The position numbers and the translations under genes are program-made. A stretch of DNA of 64,000 nucleotides from JAQBQB01 sp963757185. Its GTDB lineage: Bacteria; Gemmatimonadota; Gemmatimonadetes; Gemmatimonadales; Gemmatimonadaceae. Below, piece by piece: positions 37,967 to 47,529 of the stretch. Under the pieces are notes generated by a model that saw nothing but the letters and a program-made list of their open reading frames with translations, was not told the origin of the DNA and made no database searches. Each line of letters opens with the position of its first letter. Position 1 is the first letter of the stretch. The stretch covers positions 1 through 64,000 of the forward strand of contig CAVWQI010000009.1 in assembly GCA_963757185.1 (NCBI GenBank). Direction: 5' to 3'.

Positions 37967-38987
37967 GCGGCGGCGGCGGCCGGCGGCCAAGCCGGCGCGC
38001 GGTAAGAAGCGCGGTAAGCCGAAGAAGAAACCCGGCGCGGTCAAAGCGGCCGCGAAGAAGCCGCGCCCGCGTCGAGTGGCTCGCGTACGCGACAGCGCTG
38101 ACGATCCCCAGTGGCGCGCTCCCGAGTGGGACGATTCGCTGCTGCTCGGCGCCCACGTGTCGATCGCCGGCGGCACGCCCAACGCGCCACCGCGCGCGCG
38201 GGCGATCGGCGCGACGGCCATGCAGCTCTTCACGAAGATGGCCAGCCGCTGGGCCGAGCGCGCGTGCGCCGACGAGGAATCGTCGGCGTTTCGGGAAGCG
38301 CTCGGCCAGACGCGCGTGGGCGCGACGATCGCGCACGACTCCTATCTCATCAACCTGGCGAGCCCGGACCCCACGCTGCGCCGGAGATCGATCGAGTCGT
38401 TCGTCGGCGAGCTGGCGCGCTGCGAGTCGCTGGGCATCGATTTTCTCGTTTCGCACCCCGGCAACTACATCGATGACCGGGCGAGCGGCATTCAGCGCAA
38501 CGCCGACGCGATCACGGAGGCGCTGGCGCGCGTCCCCGGTCGTACGATCCTCTGTCTCGAGTGCACGGCCGGCGCCGGCACGGTGCTCGGCGCAACGTTC
38601 GAGGAGCTCGCGGCGATCATCGAGGCCGTTCCGACCTCGTTGCGAGCTCGACTCGGCGTGTGCGTCGACACCTGTCACGCGTACTCCGCCGGCTATGACT
38701 TGGCGAATGCGTACGACGACGTCTGGAAGCGGTTCGACGACGCGCTGGGACTGGCCCGGTTACGGGTAATGCACCTCAACGATTCCAAGACTCCGTTCGC
38801 TTCACACCGCGACCGTCACGAGCTCATCGGCGAAGGTTCGCTCGGCGAGCGCGCGTTCCGGGCCGTCATGAACGACGAGCGCCTCTCGCGGACGCCTAAG
38901 GTCATCGAGACGCCGAAGGGCGCGGACGCCACGGCGACGGACGCGAGAATGCTCGCCCTGCTGCGGAGCTACGCCTCGAGCGTGTAG
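37938..38987 (+). CDS. nfo: Endonuclease IV (AP endonuclease) with lysine/arginine-rich N-terminal tail
   Basis: DNA-repair enzyme incising at abasic sites. The TIM-barrel metal sites are all visible: LLLGAHVSIAGGTPNAPPRA, HDSYLINLASPDP, FLVSHPGNYID, LECTAGAGTVLG, VCVDTCHAYSAGYD, MHLNDSKTPFASHRDRHELI and the final PKVIETPKG. The catalytic domain begins at about residue 65; the first 55 residues are a very basic tail (KKRGKPKKKPGAVKAAAKKP) not found in most homologues and likely to bind DNA nonspecifically. The start ATG overlaps the zinc-ribbon gene. 349 residues in total. Confidence 0.93.
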   Translation: MANQKTSTAKRRRRPAAKPARGKKRGKPKKKPGAVKAAAKKPRPRRVARVRDSADDPQWRAPEWDDSLLLGAHVSIAGGTPNAPPRARAIGATAMQLFTKMASRWAERACADEESSAFREALGQTRVGATIAHDSYLINLASPDPTLRRRSIESFVGELARCESLGIDFLVSHPGNYIDDRASGIQRNADAITEALARVPGRTILCLECTAGAGTVLGATFEELAAIIEAVPTSLRARLGVCVDTCHAYSAGYDLANAYDDVWKRFDDALGLARLRVMHLNDSKTPFASHRDRHELIGEGSLGERAFRAVMNDERLSRTPKVIETPKGADATATDARMLALLRSYASSV

Positions 38988-39160
38988 GCATCGCGCGCGA
39001 GATGCGCAAGTCCGGCATGATGACGTCGTAAAGAATTTGTGCCGCACGCTTACGACATATCGGTGAAACCTGTCAACCAAATCCGCGTGTAGTCTGTCCA
39101 ATGGCGTTGACCGGACGGCTTCCCGCGCCGGCCACCCCCACCAGCAGACTCGACATTCGG

Positions 39161-41746
39161 ATGATTCGATTGGCAGTTGGCGTCGCGCTCGCCCTCGCGG
39201 CGCAGTCACAGGCAGGTTCGCAGGAATACAGCAACCGCGCGGCGGCCACCGGGGCGCGCCGCACGGTGCCGGCGCCGACTGATTCGGGCGCCTACGCCAT
39301 CCGGGCGGAGACGGCGCCGGTCATCGACGGGAAGGACGACGACGCCATCTGGCGAGCCGCCCCGCCGATCACGGCGTTCCAGCAATGGCAGCCGACCGAA
39401 GGAAAGGAGCCCCGGTTCCGCACCGAGGCGAAGGTCGCCTACGACGCGGCTAACCTGTTCGTGTTCGTGCGCGCGTTCGATCCCCATCCGGACAGCATCA
39501 TCAAGATTCTGGAGCGCCGCGATTCGTACACGCCCTCGGACATGATCTGGCTGTTCATCGATTCGTACCACGACCGGCGCACCGGATTCGAGTTCGGCGT
39601 GAACGCGGCCGGCGTCAAGATGGATCAGGCGATCTACGACGACGGCAACGAAGACAGCGCCTGGGACGGTGTGTGGGACGTGGCCACGCGAATCGACTCG
39701 CTTGGCTGGACGGCCGAGTTCCGCATTCCGCTGTCGCAGCTGCGATACGGCCGCGACAAGAGCCATACGTTCGGATTCACGATCGATCGCGACATCTATC
39801 GCTACAACGAGCGACTGAGCTGGCCGCTGTTCAGGCAGTCGAAGACCGGCTTCGTGTCGCAATTCGGATCGCTCGCCGGCCTCGACGACCTCGAGGCGCC
39901 GCGCCGCCTCGAGGCAATGCCGTATGTCGTCACCAAGAACGCGGCGAGCATCGCCGAGAACCGCTACACCAACCGCTCCGAAGCGACGGTCGGCGGAGAC
40001 CTCAAGTATCGCATCGCATCGAACCTCACGATCGATGCGACGCTCAACCCGGACTTCGGGCAGGTCGAGTCGGATCCGGCGGTGCTCAACCTCTCGGCAT
40101 ACGAGTCCTTCTTCGACGAGCGCCGGCCGTTTTTCGTCGCCGGGCGCGGACTGTTTCGCTTCGACGTCAACTGCAGCCAGGTGAACTGCAGCAGCGAGGG
40201 ACTCTACTACAGCCGCCGCATCGGCCGCACGCCGCAGCTGGCAGGCACCTACGGCGACACCGTCCCGCTGGCTCCGACCACCATCCTCGGCGCCGCAAAA
40301 CTGTTGGGGAGATTCCCGAGCGGGCTCACGTTCGGAGTGCTCGACGCGACGACGCAGCGCGCGTCGAGTCCCGGCGACACGACGTACGAACCGGCGACGA
40401 ACTACACCGTCGCGCGGGTGAAACAGGATTTTCGCGGCGGCAACAGCTCGATCGGCGGCATGGTCACGGCGGTGAATCGAAGCGTGGATCAGTGGACCTC
40501 GCCGTTCCTCTCGTCGAGCGCGTACGCCGCGGCAATGGACATTCACCACCGTCTTTTCTCGAACCGCTACGAGCTGACGGCGTCGTTCGACAAGAGCCGG
40601 GTGGAAGGAAGTCAGGCCGACATCCTCGCGCTCCAGACCGACGCCGTGCACTACTACCAGCGGCCCGACGCGGCTCTGCCGCTCGACTCGAACCGCACGA
40701 CGCTCGACGGCGACGCCGAGGAGGTTCATTTCGGCAAGGTCGCCGGACAGAATCTGATGTTCGAGACCTCGTACCTCCGCCGTTCCGCGGGCTTCGAGGT
40801 GAATGATCTCGGCTATCTCCGCCGCGCGGACCAGCAGTCGTTCAACAATTGGGTGGGTTTCTTCGACCGAAAGCAGCGCGCGTTCACCAACCGCATCCAG
40901 TGGAACAACAACTGGTGGCAGTATTGGACGGCGGACGGCCTCCCGCTCGAGGCGGCGTACAACTCGAACTTTCAAATCACGCTCCGCAACAATACGGGCG
41001 TGCACTTCGGCGGCACCCTCGGCCAGCTCGGGACGACGTACGACGACCGCTCCGCACGCGGCGGACCGGCGGTCCGCCAGGACAGCTACTTGGCGCCGTG
41101 GATGTTCGTCAACGGCGACGACAAGCGTTCCGTCGTTCCGTACCTCAACGCGAGCTGGTTCGTCGGCTCCGGCGGGCGCAGCCGCTCTTGGAACGGCGGC
41201 CCGGAGATCGACTACAAAATGCTCGGCCGTTTCAGCTCGGCGTTCTCGCTCAACTACGCGCGCAACGTGTCGGACAACCAGTGGTTCGGCAACTTCACCG
41301 ACTCGGTGAAGGACACGCACTACACGTTCGCGCACTTGAACCAGACCACGACGTCGGCGACCGTGCGGTTGAACTACACCTTCACGCCGAACGTCTCGCT
41401 CCAGGCGTACACGCAGCCGTTCATCTCCAAGGGCACGTACTCCAACGTGCGACAGCTGTCGGCCACGCCGAGGGCGGACGCGTACGACGATCGATACGCG
41501 GCCTACGGCGACACGTCGGTCACGAACAACCCAGGCGGGTTCAACTTCAAGGAATTCCAGTCGAACGTCGTGTTCCGCTGGGAGTACCGGCCCGGATCGA
41601 CGCTCTTCCTCGTGTGGAACGAAGGGCGTCAGGGCTCCCTCCCAACGCAGGGCACGCACGATTTCACGGGCGACGTCCGGGACTTGATGCGGCTGCACCC
41701 GGCGAACACGTTCCTTGTGAAGCTGTCGTACTGGCTGAATCGCTGA
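39161..41746 (+). CDS. DUF5916 outer-membrane protein with CBM9-like domain
   Basis: An 861-residue exported protein. ATG 39161 gives a signal peptide (MIRLAVGVALALAAQSQA); an upstream in-frame ATG at 39101 would bury it. Residues about 40-210 form a CBM9-like sugar-binding domain (VIDGKDDDAIWRAAPPITAF, GFEFGVNAAGVKMDQAIYD). The DUF5916 core includes IDATLNPDFGQVESDPAVLN and FFDERRPFFVAGRGLF. The rest alternates aromatic beta strands, ending in FLVKLSYWLNR, a beta-barrel-like C-terminus. Probably a large outer-membrane barrel; its substrate is unknown. It is transcribed alone. Confidence 0.85.
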   Translation: MIRLAVGVALALAAQSQAGSQEYSNRAAATGARRTVPAPTDSGAYAIRAETAPVIDGKDDDAIWRAAPPITAFQQWQPTEGKEPRFRTEAKVAYDAANLFVFVRAFDPHPDSIIKILERRDSYTPSDMIWLFIDSYHDRRTGFEFGVNAAGVKMDQAIYDDGNEDSAWDGVWDVATRIDSLGWTAEFRIPLSQLRYGRDKSHTFGFTIDRDIYRYNERLSWPLFRQSKTGFVSQFGSLAGLDDLEAPRRLEAMPYVVTKNAASIAENRYTNRSEATVGGDLKYRIASNLTIDATLNPDFGQVESDPAVLNLSAYESFFDERRPFFVAGRGLFRFDVNCSQVNCSSEGLYYSRRIGRTPQLAGTYGDTVPLAPTTILGAAKLLGRFPSGLTFGVLDATTQRASSPGDTTYEPATNYTVARVKQDFRGGNSSIGGMVTAVNRSVDQWTSPFLSSSAYAAAMDIHHRLFSNRYELTASFDKSRVEGSQADILALQTDAVHYYQRPDAALPLDSNRTTLDGDAEEVHFGKVAGQNLMFETSYLRRSAGFEVNDLGYLRRADQQSFNNWVGFFDRKQRAFTNRIQWNNNWWQYWTADGLPLEAAYNSNFQITLRNNTGVHFGGTLGQLGTTYDDRSARGGPAVRQDSYLAPWMFVNGDDKRSVVPYLNASWFVGSGGRSRSWNGGPEIDYKMLGRFSSAFSLNYARNVSDNQWFGNFTDSVKDTHYTFAHLNQTTTSATVRLNYTFTPNVSLQAYTQPFISKGTYSNVRQLSATPRADAYDDRYAAYGDTSVTNNPGGFNFKEFQSNVVFRWEYRPGSTLFLVWNEGRQGSLPTQGTHDFTGDVRDLMRLHPANTFLVKLSYWLNR

Positions 41747-41818
41747 GCGACCGCGCCGCCGCCCTCGTCTGAGTGCTCGCGCCGGCCGACGCCGGCGCGA
41801 CTCCTCGCGAGGTTTTCA

Positions 41819-42580
41819 ATGTCTTCGAAGCCCATCTCCAGCCGGCATCTTGTCGCGCCGGTGTTTCTATTCGCCGCGGCGCTCGCCGCGCCTTCGCTCG
41901 CGCGTTCGCAATCGATACCCGGCGCCGTGCTGGCGCAGCGCGAGCCTCATCATCATCTCGTGTACGAGGACTCGACGATCCGCGTACTGCGCGTCCGTGT
42001 CCCGGCTCACGACACGACACTGCTGCACGAACACGATCCCGACTACTTCTGGGTCGCGCTCGGACCGAGCACTCTGGTCAACGTTCGGCCGGGCGTTCCC
42101 GACGCGACGGTCACCTCGCCCGACTTGGCCGTGCACTACAGTTTCGGCAAGTTCGCTCACATCGCGCGCAATCCCGGCGCCGCGCCGTTCGACAACATCA
42201 CCGTCGAGTTGCTCGAGGCACAGACCGGCGTGCGCAACCTCTGCGAGTCCGCGGTCGCGGACAAGCCGCTCGACTGCCACGAGTCGTCGACCGGCAAGAA
42301 GGCTCGGTTCTCCGGCGGGACGGAGCATCCCGCGTTGGCAACGGACCAAATCACGGTGAGCCTCCTGTCAATCGAACCGGGCGCCACGCTGCGACCGGCT
42401 GCCGGTTCGAAGGCGACCTGGGTGATCGCGCTCGACTCGGCGGACACGAGACAGAAGCTCGTGGTCGGCGGCGGCCCCAAATGGGTTGGCGGGACTTTTC
42501 GCGCGACAAGCGGCCGGCCGTGGACGTTGTCGAACATGAGCGACGGGCTGATTCGTGTCATCAGCGTCGTCAGGAACTGA
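41819..42580 (+). CDS. Secreted cupin-like protein
   Basis: A 253-residue exported protein with a signal peptide (residues 1-30, ending SLARSQS). Two cupin-like halves are visible: VYEDSTIRVLRVRVPAHDTT then HEHDPDYFWVALGPSTLVNV, and a second half with SLLSIEPGATLRPAAGSKAT. The His-rich segment (LLHEHDPDY) could hold a metal. No catalytic family can be named. It is convergent with the amidase gene, 28 bp apart. Confidence 0.7.
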   Translation: MSSKPISSRHLVAPVFLFAAALAAPSLARSQSIPGAVLAQREPHHHLVYEDSTIRVLRVRVPAHDTTLLHEHDPDYFWVALGPSTLVNVRPGVPDATVTSPDLAVHYSFGKFAHIARNPGAAPFDNITVELLEAQTGVRNLCESAVADKPLDCHESSTGKKARFSGGTEHPALATDQITVSLLSIEPGATLRPAAGSKATWVIALDSADTRQKLVVGGGPKWVGGTFRATSGRPWTLSNMSDGLIRVISVVRN

Positions 42581-42608
42581 CCGGCGGCCCACGCGCGGCT
42601 AACGCAAA

Positions 42609-44192
42609 TCAGCCGGCCCGCGGGGGCGCGACGAATCTCGACGACGCGCGTTCGTACGAGTGCGCCAGCGCGAGCACGCGCGCGTCGCTGCCCGGAAGTC
42701 CGACGAACGAGAGGTTGCCCGCGGGCATGCCGTCGGCGCCGAGTCCGGTGGGCACCGACACCTCCGGCAAACCCATCCAGTTTCCGTAGCCAAGCGTCGT
42801 GCGGACGTCGGGCCACGGGTCGACGGCGCGCGGCGCCGGGAACGGCATCGTCGGATAGATCATCGCGTCGATGCGCTGCGCGCGGAAGGTCGCCGCGAGC
42901 TGCGCAATGGCCGCGTCGCGCGATCGGGCGAAGGAGATGCCGGCCGGGTCGCGCTCGTACGGCTGGTCGATGAGCCGTGACATGTCGGCCCATTCCTTCG
43001 GCAGCACGTCGTAGAACGCGCGATACGCCGCGAATCCGCGCTCGACGTCGCGCCTCGCATCATCGCCGTGCGTCTGGAAATATCTGAACAAGGCGTTCGC
43101 GGTCGCCGCGGGCGAATTCGCGTTCGGCTGCACGTCGCCGCGGTCCTTCGCGGATTGAGCGAAGAAATCGCGCACCGTCGCGCGCGTCACGGCAGGCGCG
43201 CACGGCTCGACCAACGCGCCGGCCGCTTGAAGGTCGGAGACGGCACGATCGAAAACCGCCAGCGACTCCGCGCTCATCTGCGCGCGAGGAATGTGCGCGT
43301 CGACGAGGCCGAGCCGAGCGCCGTGGAGCGCGTCGTCGCGCAACGCAGACAGAGCGCCGCGCGTCCACGGTGTCGCGAGCGCCAAACCATCGGACGCGTC
43401 GGGGCCGGCGATCGCATCGAGCAGCAGCGCCGCATCGGCGACGTGGCGCGCGAGCGGGCCGTGCGTGTCGAGGTACGGCCAAGTGGGGATCACGCCCGTG
43501 CGCGGGACGAGCCCGAACGTCGGCTTCATACCCACGATCCCGCAGAACTGCGCCGGAATTCGATTCGATCCGCCGTCGTCGGTGCCGAGCGCCGCGAAGG
43601 CGATGCCGCACGCCACCGAGACGGCCGACCCCGCGCTCGAGCCGCCGGGAGTCTTCACGCCGGAGGCGTCGTACGGATTGCGCACCTGCCCCGTGAGCGA
43701 GCTCGTGCCGTTGCCATGGTACGCGAAATCGTCGGCGGCTGTCTTGCCGAGCACGATCGCGCCCGCGGCCCGCATCCGCGCGACCTCGATCGAGTCGCGT
43801 CCCACCGCGCCAGGAAAAAGCTTCGCCCACTCGGCGTTCGAACCGGTCGTCGGCAGACCGTTCATGTCGTAGATCGATTTTGCGAACACCGGAACGCCGT
43901 CGAGGGGCCCAAGAAGGGTCCCGCTCCGCGCGCGGGCGTCGGAGGCGCGTGCGTCGTCCAATGCTGTCGGCGAGAGCTCGTCGATCGCGCGGAGCCAGCC
44001 GTTCAATGAATTGCCGCGGTCGAGCGCCTGCTTCGTCACCTCGGCCGCGCTCCAGTCGCGCCGCGCGCGCCCCGCTTGGTAGTCGGCGATGGTGCCGGCG
44101 AGCGGATCGACGAGCCGCTCCGGCCATCGAACGAGCGGAATGGCGAGCAGCGCGCTGAGCTCGACGAGTGCTTCGCGGCGCGTCGGTGACAT
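42609..44192 (-). CDS. Amidase-signature family amidase, exported
   Basis: A 527-residue serine hydrolase of the amidase-signature family. LDGVPVFAKSIYDMNGLPTT holds the catalytic Lys, and VKTPGGSSAGSAVSVACGIA the cis-Ser and nucleophile Ser; GTDDGGSNRIPAQFCGIVGM follows as expected. ATG 44190-44192 gives MSPTRREALVELSALLAIPL, a twin-arginine-like signal, so it may be exported folded. Longer in-frame starts run through the 8-nt repeat and are rejected. GatA is excluded by its export signal and lack of gatB/C. Substrate not determined. Divergent from the lactonase-like gene. Confidence 0.85.
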   Translation of the reverse strand: MSPTRREALVELSALLAIPLVRWPERLVDPLAGTIADYQAGRARRDWSAAEVTKQALDRGNSLNGWLRAIDELSPTALDDARASDARARSGTLLGPLDGVPVFAKSIYDMNGLPTTGSNAEWAKLFPGAVGRDSIEVARMRAAGAIVLGKTAADDFAYHGNGTSSLTGQVRNPYDASGVKTPGGSSAGSAVSVACGIAFAALGTDDGGSNRIPAQFCGIVGMKPTFGLVPRTGVIPTWPYLDTHGPLARHVADAALLLDAIAGPDASDGLALATPWTRGALSALRDDALHGARLGLVDAHIPRAQMSAESLAVFDRAVSDLQAAGALVEPCAPAVTRATVRDFFAQSAKDRGDVQPNANSPAATANALFRYFQTHGDDARRDVERGFAAYRAFYDVLPKEWADMSRLIDQPYERDPAGISFARSRDAAIAQLAATFRAQRIDAMIYPTMPFPAPRAVDPWPDVRTTLGYGNWMGLPEVSVPTGLGADGMPAGNLSFVGLPGSDARVLALAHSYERASSRFVAPPRAG

Positions 44193-44243
44193 CGGCGGAA
44201 GATGGTGGACGGGTAGACACGTGAACAGGTGGCGGGGTCCCGG

Positions 44244-44275
44244 TCCACCGGGTCCACCGGTCCACCGGTCCACCC
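44244..44275. repeat. 8-nt tandem repeat TCCACCGG
   Basis: Three full units (one with an extra G) and a partial one in the 139-bp gap between divergent amidase and lactonase-like genes. It is the reverse complement of the unit at 34845-34880. Confidence 0.85.
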
Positions 44276-44331
44276 GACGCTGGCAACTCGAGGGTAACGG
44301 CTGCAGCTTACCGCGACCCTACCCTCCTCCA

Positions 44332-45141
44332 ATGAACCGAGCCGTCCTTACACTCGTTGCTTGCGGCGCCGCTTTCGCCTCGACCCCCGCTCGGGCACAG
44401 GTCACGCCGGCCGTGACGCTGACGCGCCTTCAGTGCGGCACGAACGCCGCTCCCACAGATGTCGGCCAGCGGTTCTCCGACACGTATGCCTACAACGGCC
44501 TCAAGGTGCAGCTCACGTTCAGCTGCTACCTGATCGGGCACGGCAAAGACTATCTCATCTGGGACACCGGCAATCCGGTCGGCACAGCGGCAACCGCGCC
44601 CAAGACGAGCCTCACGGATCTCCTCGCGCAGCTCGAGGTCACTCCGGCGCAGGTCAAGTACGTCGCCATCAGCCACTATCACGGCGACCACACGGGACAA
44701 GCAAGGCAGTTTCCACAAGCGACGCTGCTCATCGGCAAGGGCGACTGGGATGTCGTGACCGATCCCAAGGCGACGCCGCCGATGGATCCCGCGATCTTCG
44801 CCCCGTGGACCACGGGGGGCGGCAAAGTCGAGCCGGTCGTGGGTGACAGAGACGTATTCGGCGACGGAAGCGTCATCATGCTCAGCACTCCGGGGCACAC
44901 GCCGGGACATCACAGCTTGCTCGTGAAGCTCAAGGAGACGGGCAACGTGCTGATCACCGGCGACCTCGCGCATTTCCGCGAGAACTACGAGGGCAACGGC
45001 GTGCCGACGTTCAACACCGACCGCGCGCAGTCGATCGCATCGCTGGATCGCTTCAAGAAGCTGGCGGCGAATCTGAAGGCAACGGTGATCATTCAGCACG
45101 ATCAGAGAGACGTCGAGAAGATCGTGGGGACACTGCGCTGA
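44332..45141 (+). CDS. Exported metallo-beta-lactamase-fold hydrolase, AHL-lactonase-like
   Basis: A 269-residue protein with a signal peptide ending STPARAQ. The MBL motif YVAISHYHGDHTGQARQF (HxHxDH) is complete, with TPGHTPGHHSLLV for the third His, ITGDLAHFREN for the bridging Asp and a late His in VIIQHDQRDVEKI. The layout, with the lid containing the long insertion before SHYHGDH, resembles the N-acyl-homoserine-lactonase branch, but the periplasmic location is unlike AiiA and other lactones or esters are possible. No signal synthase is near. Confidence 0.8.
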   Translation: MNRAVLTLVACGAAFASTPARAQVTPAVTLTRLQCGTNAAPTDVGQRFSDTYAYNGLKVQLTFSCYLIGHGKDYLIWDTGNPVGTAATAPKTSLTDLLAQLEVTPAQVKYVAISHYHGDHTGQARQFPQATLLIGKGDWDVVTDPKATPPMDPAIFAPWTTGGGKVEPVVGDRDVFGDGSVIMLSTPGHTPGHHSLLVKLKETGNVLITGDLAHFRENYEGNGVPTFNTDRAQSIASLDRFKKLAANLKATVIIQHDQRDVEKIVGTLR

Positions 45142-45175
45142 ACGACTGAACGCGCTTCGACCACACGAGGATCTC

Positions 45176-45742
45176 ATGATTCGCGTCGCACTCGGCGTCC
45201 TGCTCTCCGCACTCGTGTCGTCGGCCGCCGCTGCGCCCATGCTCGCCGAGACGGCTGCCTCGCAGACTCCGGGCGACTCGGTGATCGCCTTGCTCGGCTA
45301 TCACACGAAGGCGCCGGCCTCCTGGTCGCCTCGCCCGCCATCGTCATCGTCTCGGTTGGCTCAGTTCGTCATTCACGGATCGGATGCGTCGAGCGATGCC
45401 GAGGTGGTGGCGTTCTTCTTTGGCGCCTCTCAGGGCGGCAATGTCGACGCGAACGTGACTCGCTGGCGTAGCCAGTTCTCGACGCCAGACGGGTCTCCCG
45501 TGCCCGAGACGATCACGCGCGATTCGTCGGGCGCGTTTCCCGTGACGACGGCCGAGTTCCGCGGAACCTACCGTCGCGGCGTCGGCGCGGGGTCTGCCGA
45601 TTCGGTCCGGACGGGTCAGACACTCATTGCCGCGATCGTCGAGACGCCGCATGGCACCTTGTTCATTCAGCTGTTCGGCCCGACGGCCACGGTCGCCGCG
45701 CATCGCTCCGAGTTCGCGAAATTCGTCAAGGAACTCAAATAG
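45176..45742 (+). CDS. Secreted hypothetical protein (188 aa)
   Basis: Signal peptide ending near SAAAAP. The mature part has mixed alpha/beta character: LAQFVIHGSDASSDAEVVAF, VTTAEFRGTYRRGVGAGSAD, LIAAIVETPHGTLFIQLFGP and a C-terminal FAKFVKELK. The last segments resemble small periplasmic proteins of the PsbP/MOG1-like type, but this is weak. It lies 34 bp after the lactonase-like gene and may share its transcript. Confidence 0.6.
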   Translation: MIRVALGVLLSALVSSAAAAPMLAETAASQTPGDSVIALLGYHTKAPASWSPRPPSSSSRLAQFVIHGSDASSDAEVVAFFFGASQGGNVDANVTRWRSQFSTPDGSPVPETITRDSSGAFPVTTAEFRGTYRRGVGAGSADSVRTGQTLIAAIVETPHGTLFIQLFGPTATVAAHRSEFAKFVKELK

Positions 45743-45770
45743 CGGTATCGTAGGAGTCAGGAGGCGCGAC

Positions 45771-46028
45771 ATGCGAACTCGCATCATCTACGATCCCGGA
45801 GAGCCGGTCGTCCTCCGCAGCTACGCGCTGGAGGCGCTGGCCATTCTCGACCAGGCGGTACTCGAGGCCGGAGATATTCCTTCGATGATTCGCCACGACC
45901 GGGCCGGCGAGATCTTGCAACGGACGTATCTCCTCGTCCGGCGCGAGCACGTGAAGGAGGCGAACGAATTGCTGAGCGTGGCGCCCGCCCCGTTGGACGA
46001 GGACGTCGACGAAAGCACGGCACCTTGA
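45771..46028 (+). CDS. DUF2007-like small protein (85 aa)
   Basis: ATG 45771 has GGAGG 5 bp upstream. RIIYDPGEPVVLRSYALEAL, VLEAGDIPSMIRHD and LLVRREHVKEANELLSV follow the pattern of DUF2007, a small alpha/beta domain of putative signal-transducing proteins; similarity is judged by eye. Acidic C-terminal tail. The next gene starts 26 bp later. Confidence 0.6.
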   Translation: MRTRIIYDPGEPVVLRSYALEALAILDQAVLEAGDIPSMIRHDRAGEILQRTYLLVRREHVKEANELLSVAPAPLDEDVDESTAP

Positions 46029-46054
46029 TCGGCAGCCAGAGGAGAATACTGCTC

Positions 46055-47497
46055 ATGCGGCTTTTCGTCGCGCTGGCGTTCACCGCGTCCATCGCCGCTC
46101 CGAGTCTTCGCGCGCAGGCCTCGGCCGACCCGCGCTTCGACGCGATCGCGGCGCTCGCCGAGTCGAAGATGAAGGAATTCGGCGTACCAGGCGTCGCCAT
46201 CGGCATCATCTCGAACGGCGTCGCCACGACGCGCGGGCTCGGCGTGACGAACGTCGAAGATCCGCTCCCCGTCACGCCGCACACGGTATTTCCGATCGCG
46301 TCGATCTCGAAAACGTTCGCCGCGACGGCGATCATGCGGCTCGTCGAACAGGGCAAGATCGATCTGCACGCGCCCGTGCGAACCTACCTGCCCGACTTCC
46401 GCGTCCGCGATTCCGCCGCGAGCCGCGAAGTGACCGTCTGGCATTTGCTCACACACCTCGGCGGCTGGGAGGGACAGGTTTCGGGACCGGATCGGGGCAC
46501 GGAATCGCTCAAGGATTTCGTCGAGTCGCCGACGGTGACCGACTTGATGCAAGTCGCGCCGCCCGGCGCGGCGTGGAGCTACAACAACGCGGGCTTCAGC
46601 ATCGCCGGACGAGTCATCGAGGTCGTCACCGGCCAGCCGATCAACCGCGCGATTCGCGACCTCGTCTTCCAACCGCTCGGCCTCGAGCACGCGGGAACGA
46701 CTCCGGGCGAGTTCATCGTGCAGCGATTCGCCGCCGGACACTTTACGCGCAACGGCACGGTGACACTGCAACGTCCATTCGTGCCGTCGTCGAGCGTCAC
46801 GGCGGGCGGCGTCGGCCTGTGCATCACCGACATGATGACGTACGCGCGGTTTCACATGGGCGACGGGACGGCGCAGAACGGTGAGCGCGTCCTGAAGCGC
46901 CAATCGCTCGAGCTCATGCGCACACCACAGCTGCGCAAGCAGAGCACCGACGACGACATCGGCATCGCCTGGCATCTCCGCCGCATGGGCGACATTCACA
47001 CGGCGTCGCACGGCGGCACCCTGAGCGGCCACATTCTCCTCCTCGAGATCGTGCCGGAGCGCAACTTCGCCATCGCCATCCTCACGAACTCGAACGTCGG
47101 CTGGCGCTTGATCCAGGACGTCGAACGCAAGGCGCTCGAGTCGTACCTCGGCGCGACGTACGCGCGCAACCAGGCGATCGCGCATCGCGGCCTGGTCGAG
47201 ACGCTCCCCAACGTCGAGCCGCTCCCGCAACAGCCCAACCCGGCGCCGTACATAGGGACATACGCCAGACCCACCAACACGGTCATCGTGCGCGCGGACG
47301 ACAAGCAGCTCGTGGTGCAAGAGAAACAGAGCAGCGGGCGGCTCGGCACCGAGATGCCGATCGCGTTCTTCGGGCCGGATCGTGCCGTCGTCACCGACGG
47401 CACCGAACGCGGTCAGTCGATCGAGTTCGTGCGCGACGCAGCGGGAAACGTAAGGTGGATTCGCGTCGTCGGACGTGTCGCCGTGCGAACGCCTTGA
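46055..47497 (+). CDS. Class C beta-lactamase-like serine hydrolase
   Basis: A 480-residue exported hydrolase. ATG 46055 gives the signal peptide MRLFVALAFTASIAAPSLRA and follows GGAGAA. TVFPIASISKTFAATAIMRL has the SxxK Ser and Lys, GAAWSYNNAGFSIAGRVIEV the YxN Tyr, and HTASHGGTLSGHILLLEIVP the HxG third motif. Family members include AmpC, esterases and D-aminopeptidases; the C-terminal 100 residues (PAPYIGTYARPTNTVIVRAD) form a lipocalin-like extension seen in peptidase-type members. True antibiotic resistance is not implied. Confidence 0.87.
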   Translation: MRLFVALAFTASIAAPSLRAQASADPRFDAIAALAESKMKEFGVPGVAIGIISNGVATTRGLGVTNVEDPLPVTPHTVFPIASISKTFAATAIMRLVEQGKIDLHAPVRTYLPDFRVRDSAASREVTVWHLLTHLGGWEGQVSGPDRGTESLKDFVESPTVTDLMQVAPPGAAWSYNNAGFSIAGRVIEVVTGQPINRAIRDLVFQPLGLEHAGTTPGEFIVQRFAAGHFTRNGTVTLQRPFVPSSSVTAGGVGLCITDMMTYARFHMGDGTAQNGERVLKRQSLELMRTPQLRKQSTDDDIGIAWHLRRMGDIHTASHGGTLSGHILLLEIVPERNFAIAILTNSNVGWRLIQDVERKALESYLGATYARNQAIAHRGLVETLPNVEPLPQQPNPAPYIGTYARPTNTVIVRADDKQLVVQEKQSSGRLGTEMPIAFFGPDRAVVTDGTERGQSIEFVRDAAGNVRWIRVVGRVAVRTP

Positions 47498-47529
47498 CGC
47501 GACGAATGGCACCCCGGTTTCGGCCTTAA

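Noticed and set aside
39206..41698. An 830-residue minus-strand reading frame opposite the DUF5916 gene
   Set aside because: Shadow of a conserved protein; no recognisable domain.
42609..44192. GatA subunit of the tRNA-dependent amidotransferase
   Set aside because: The protein carries an export-type N-terminus and no gatB or gatC is adjacent.
46055..47497. Antibiotic-resistance beta-lactamase
   Set aside because: SxxK, YxN and HxG motifs are shared with many esterases and peptidases, and the C-terminal extension is not that of AmpC.
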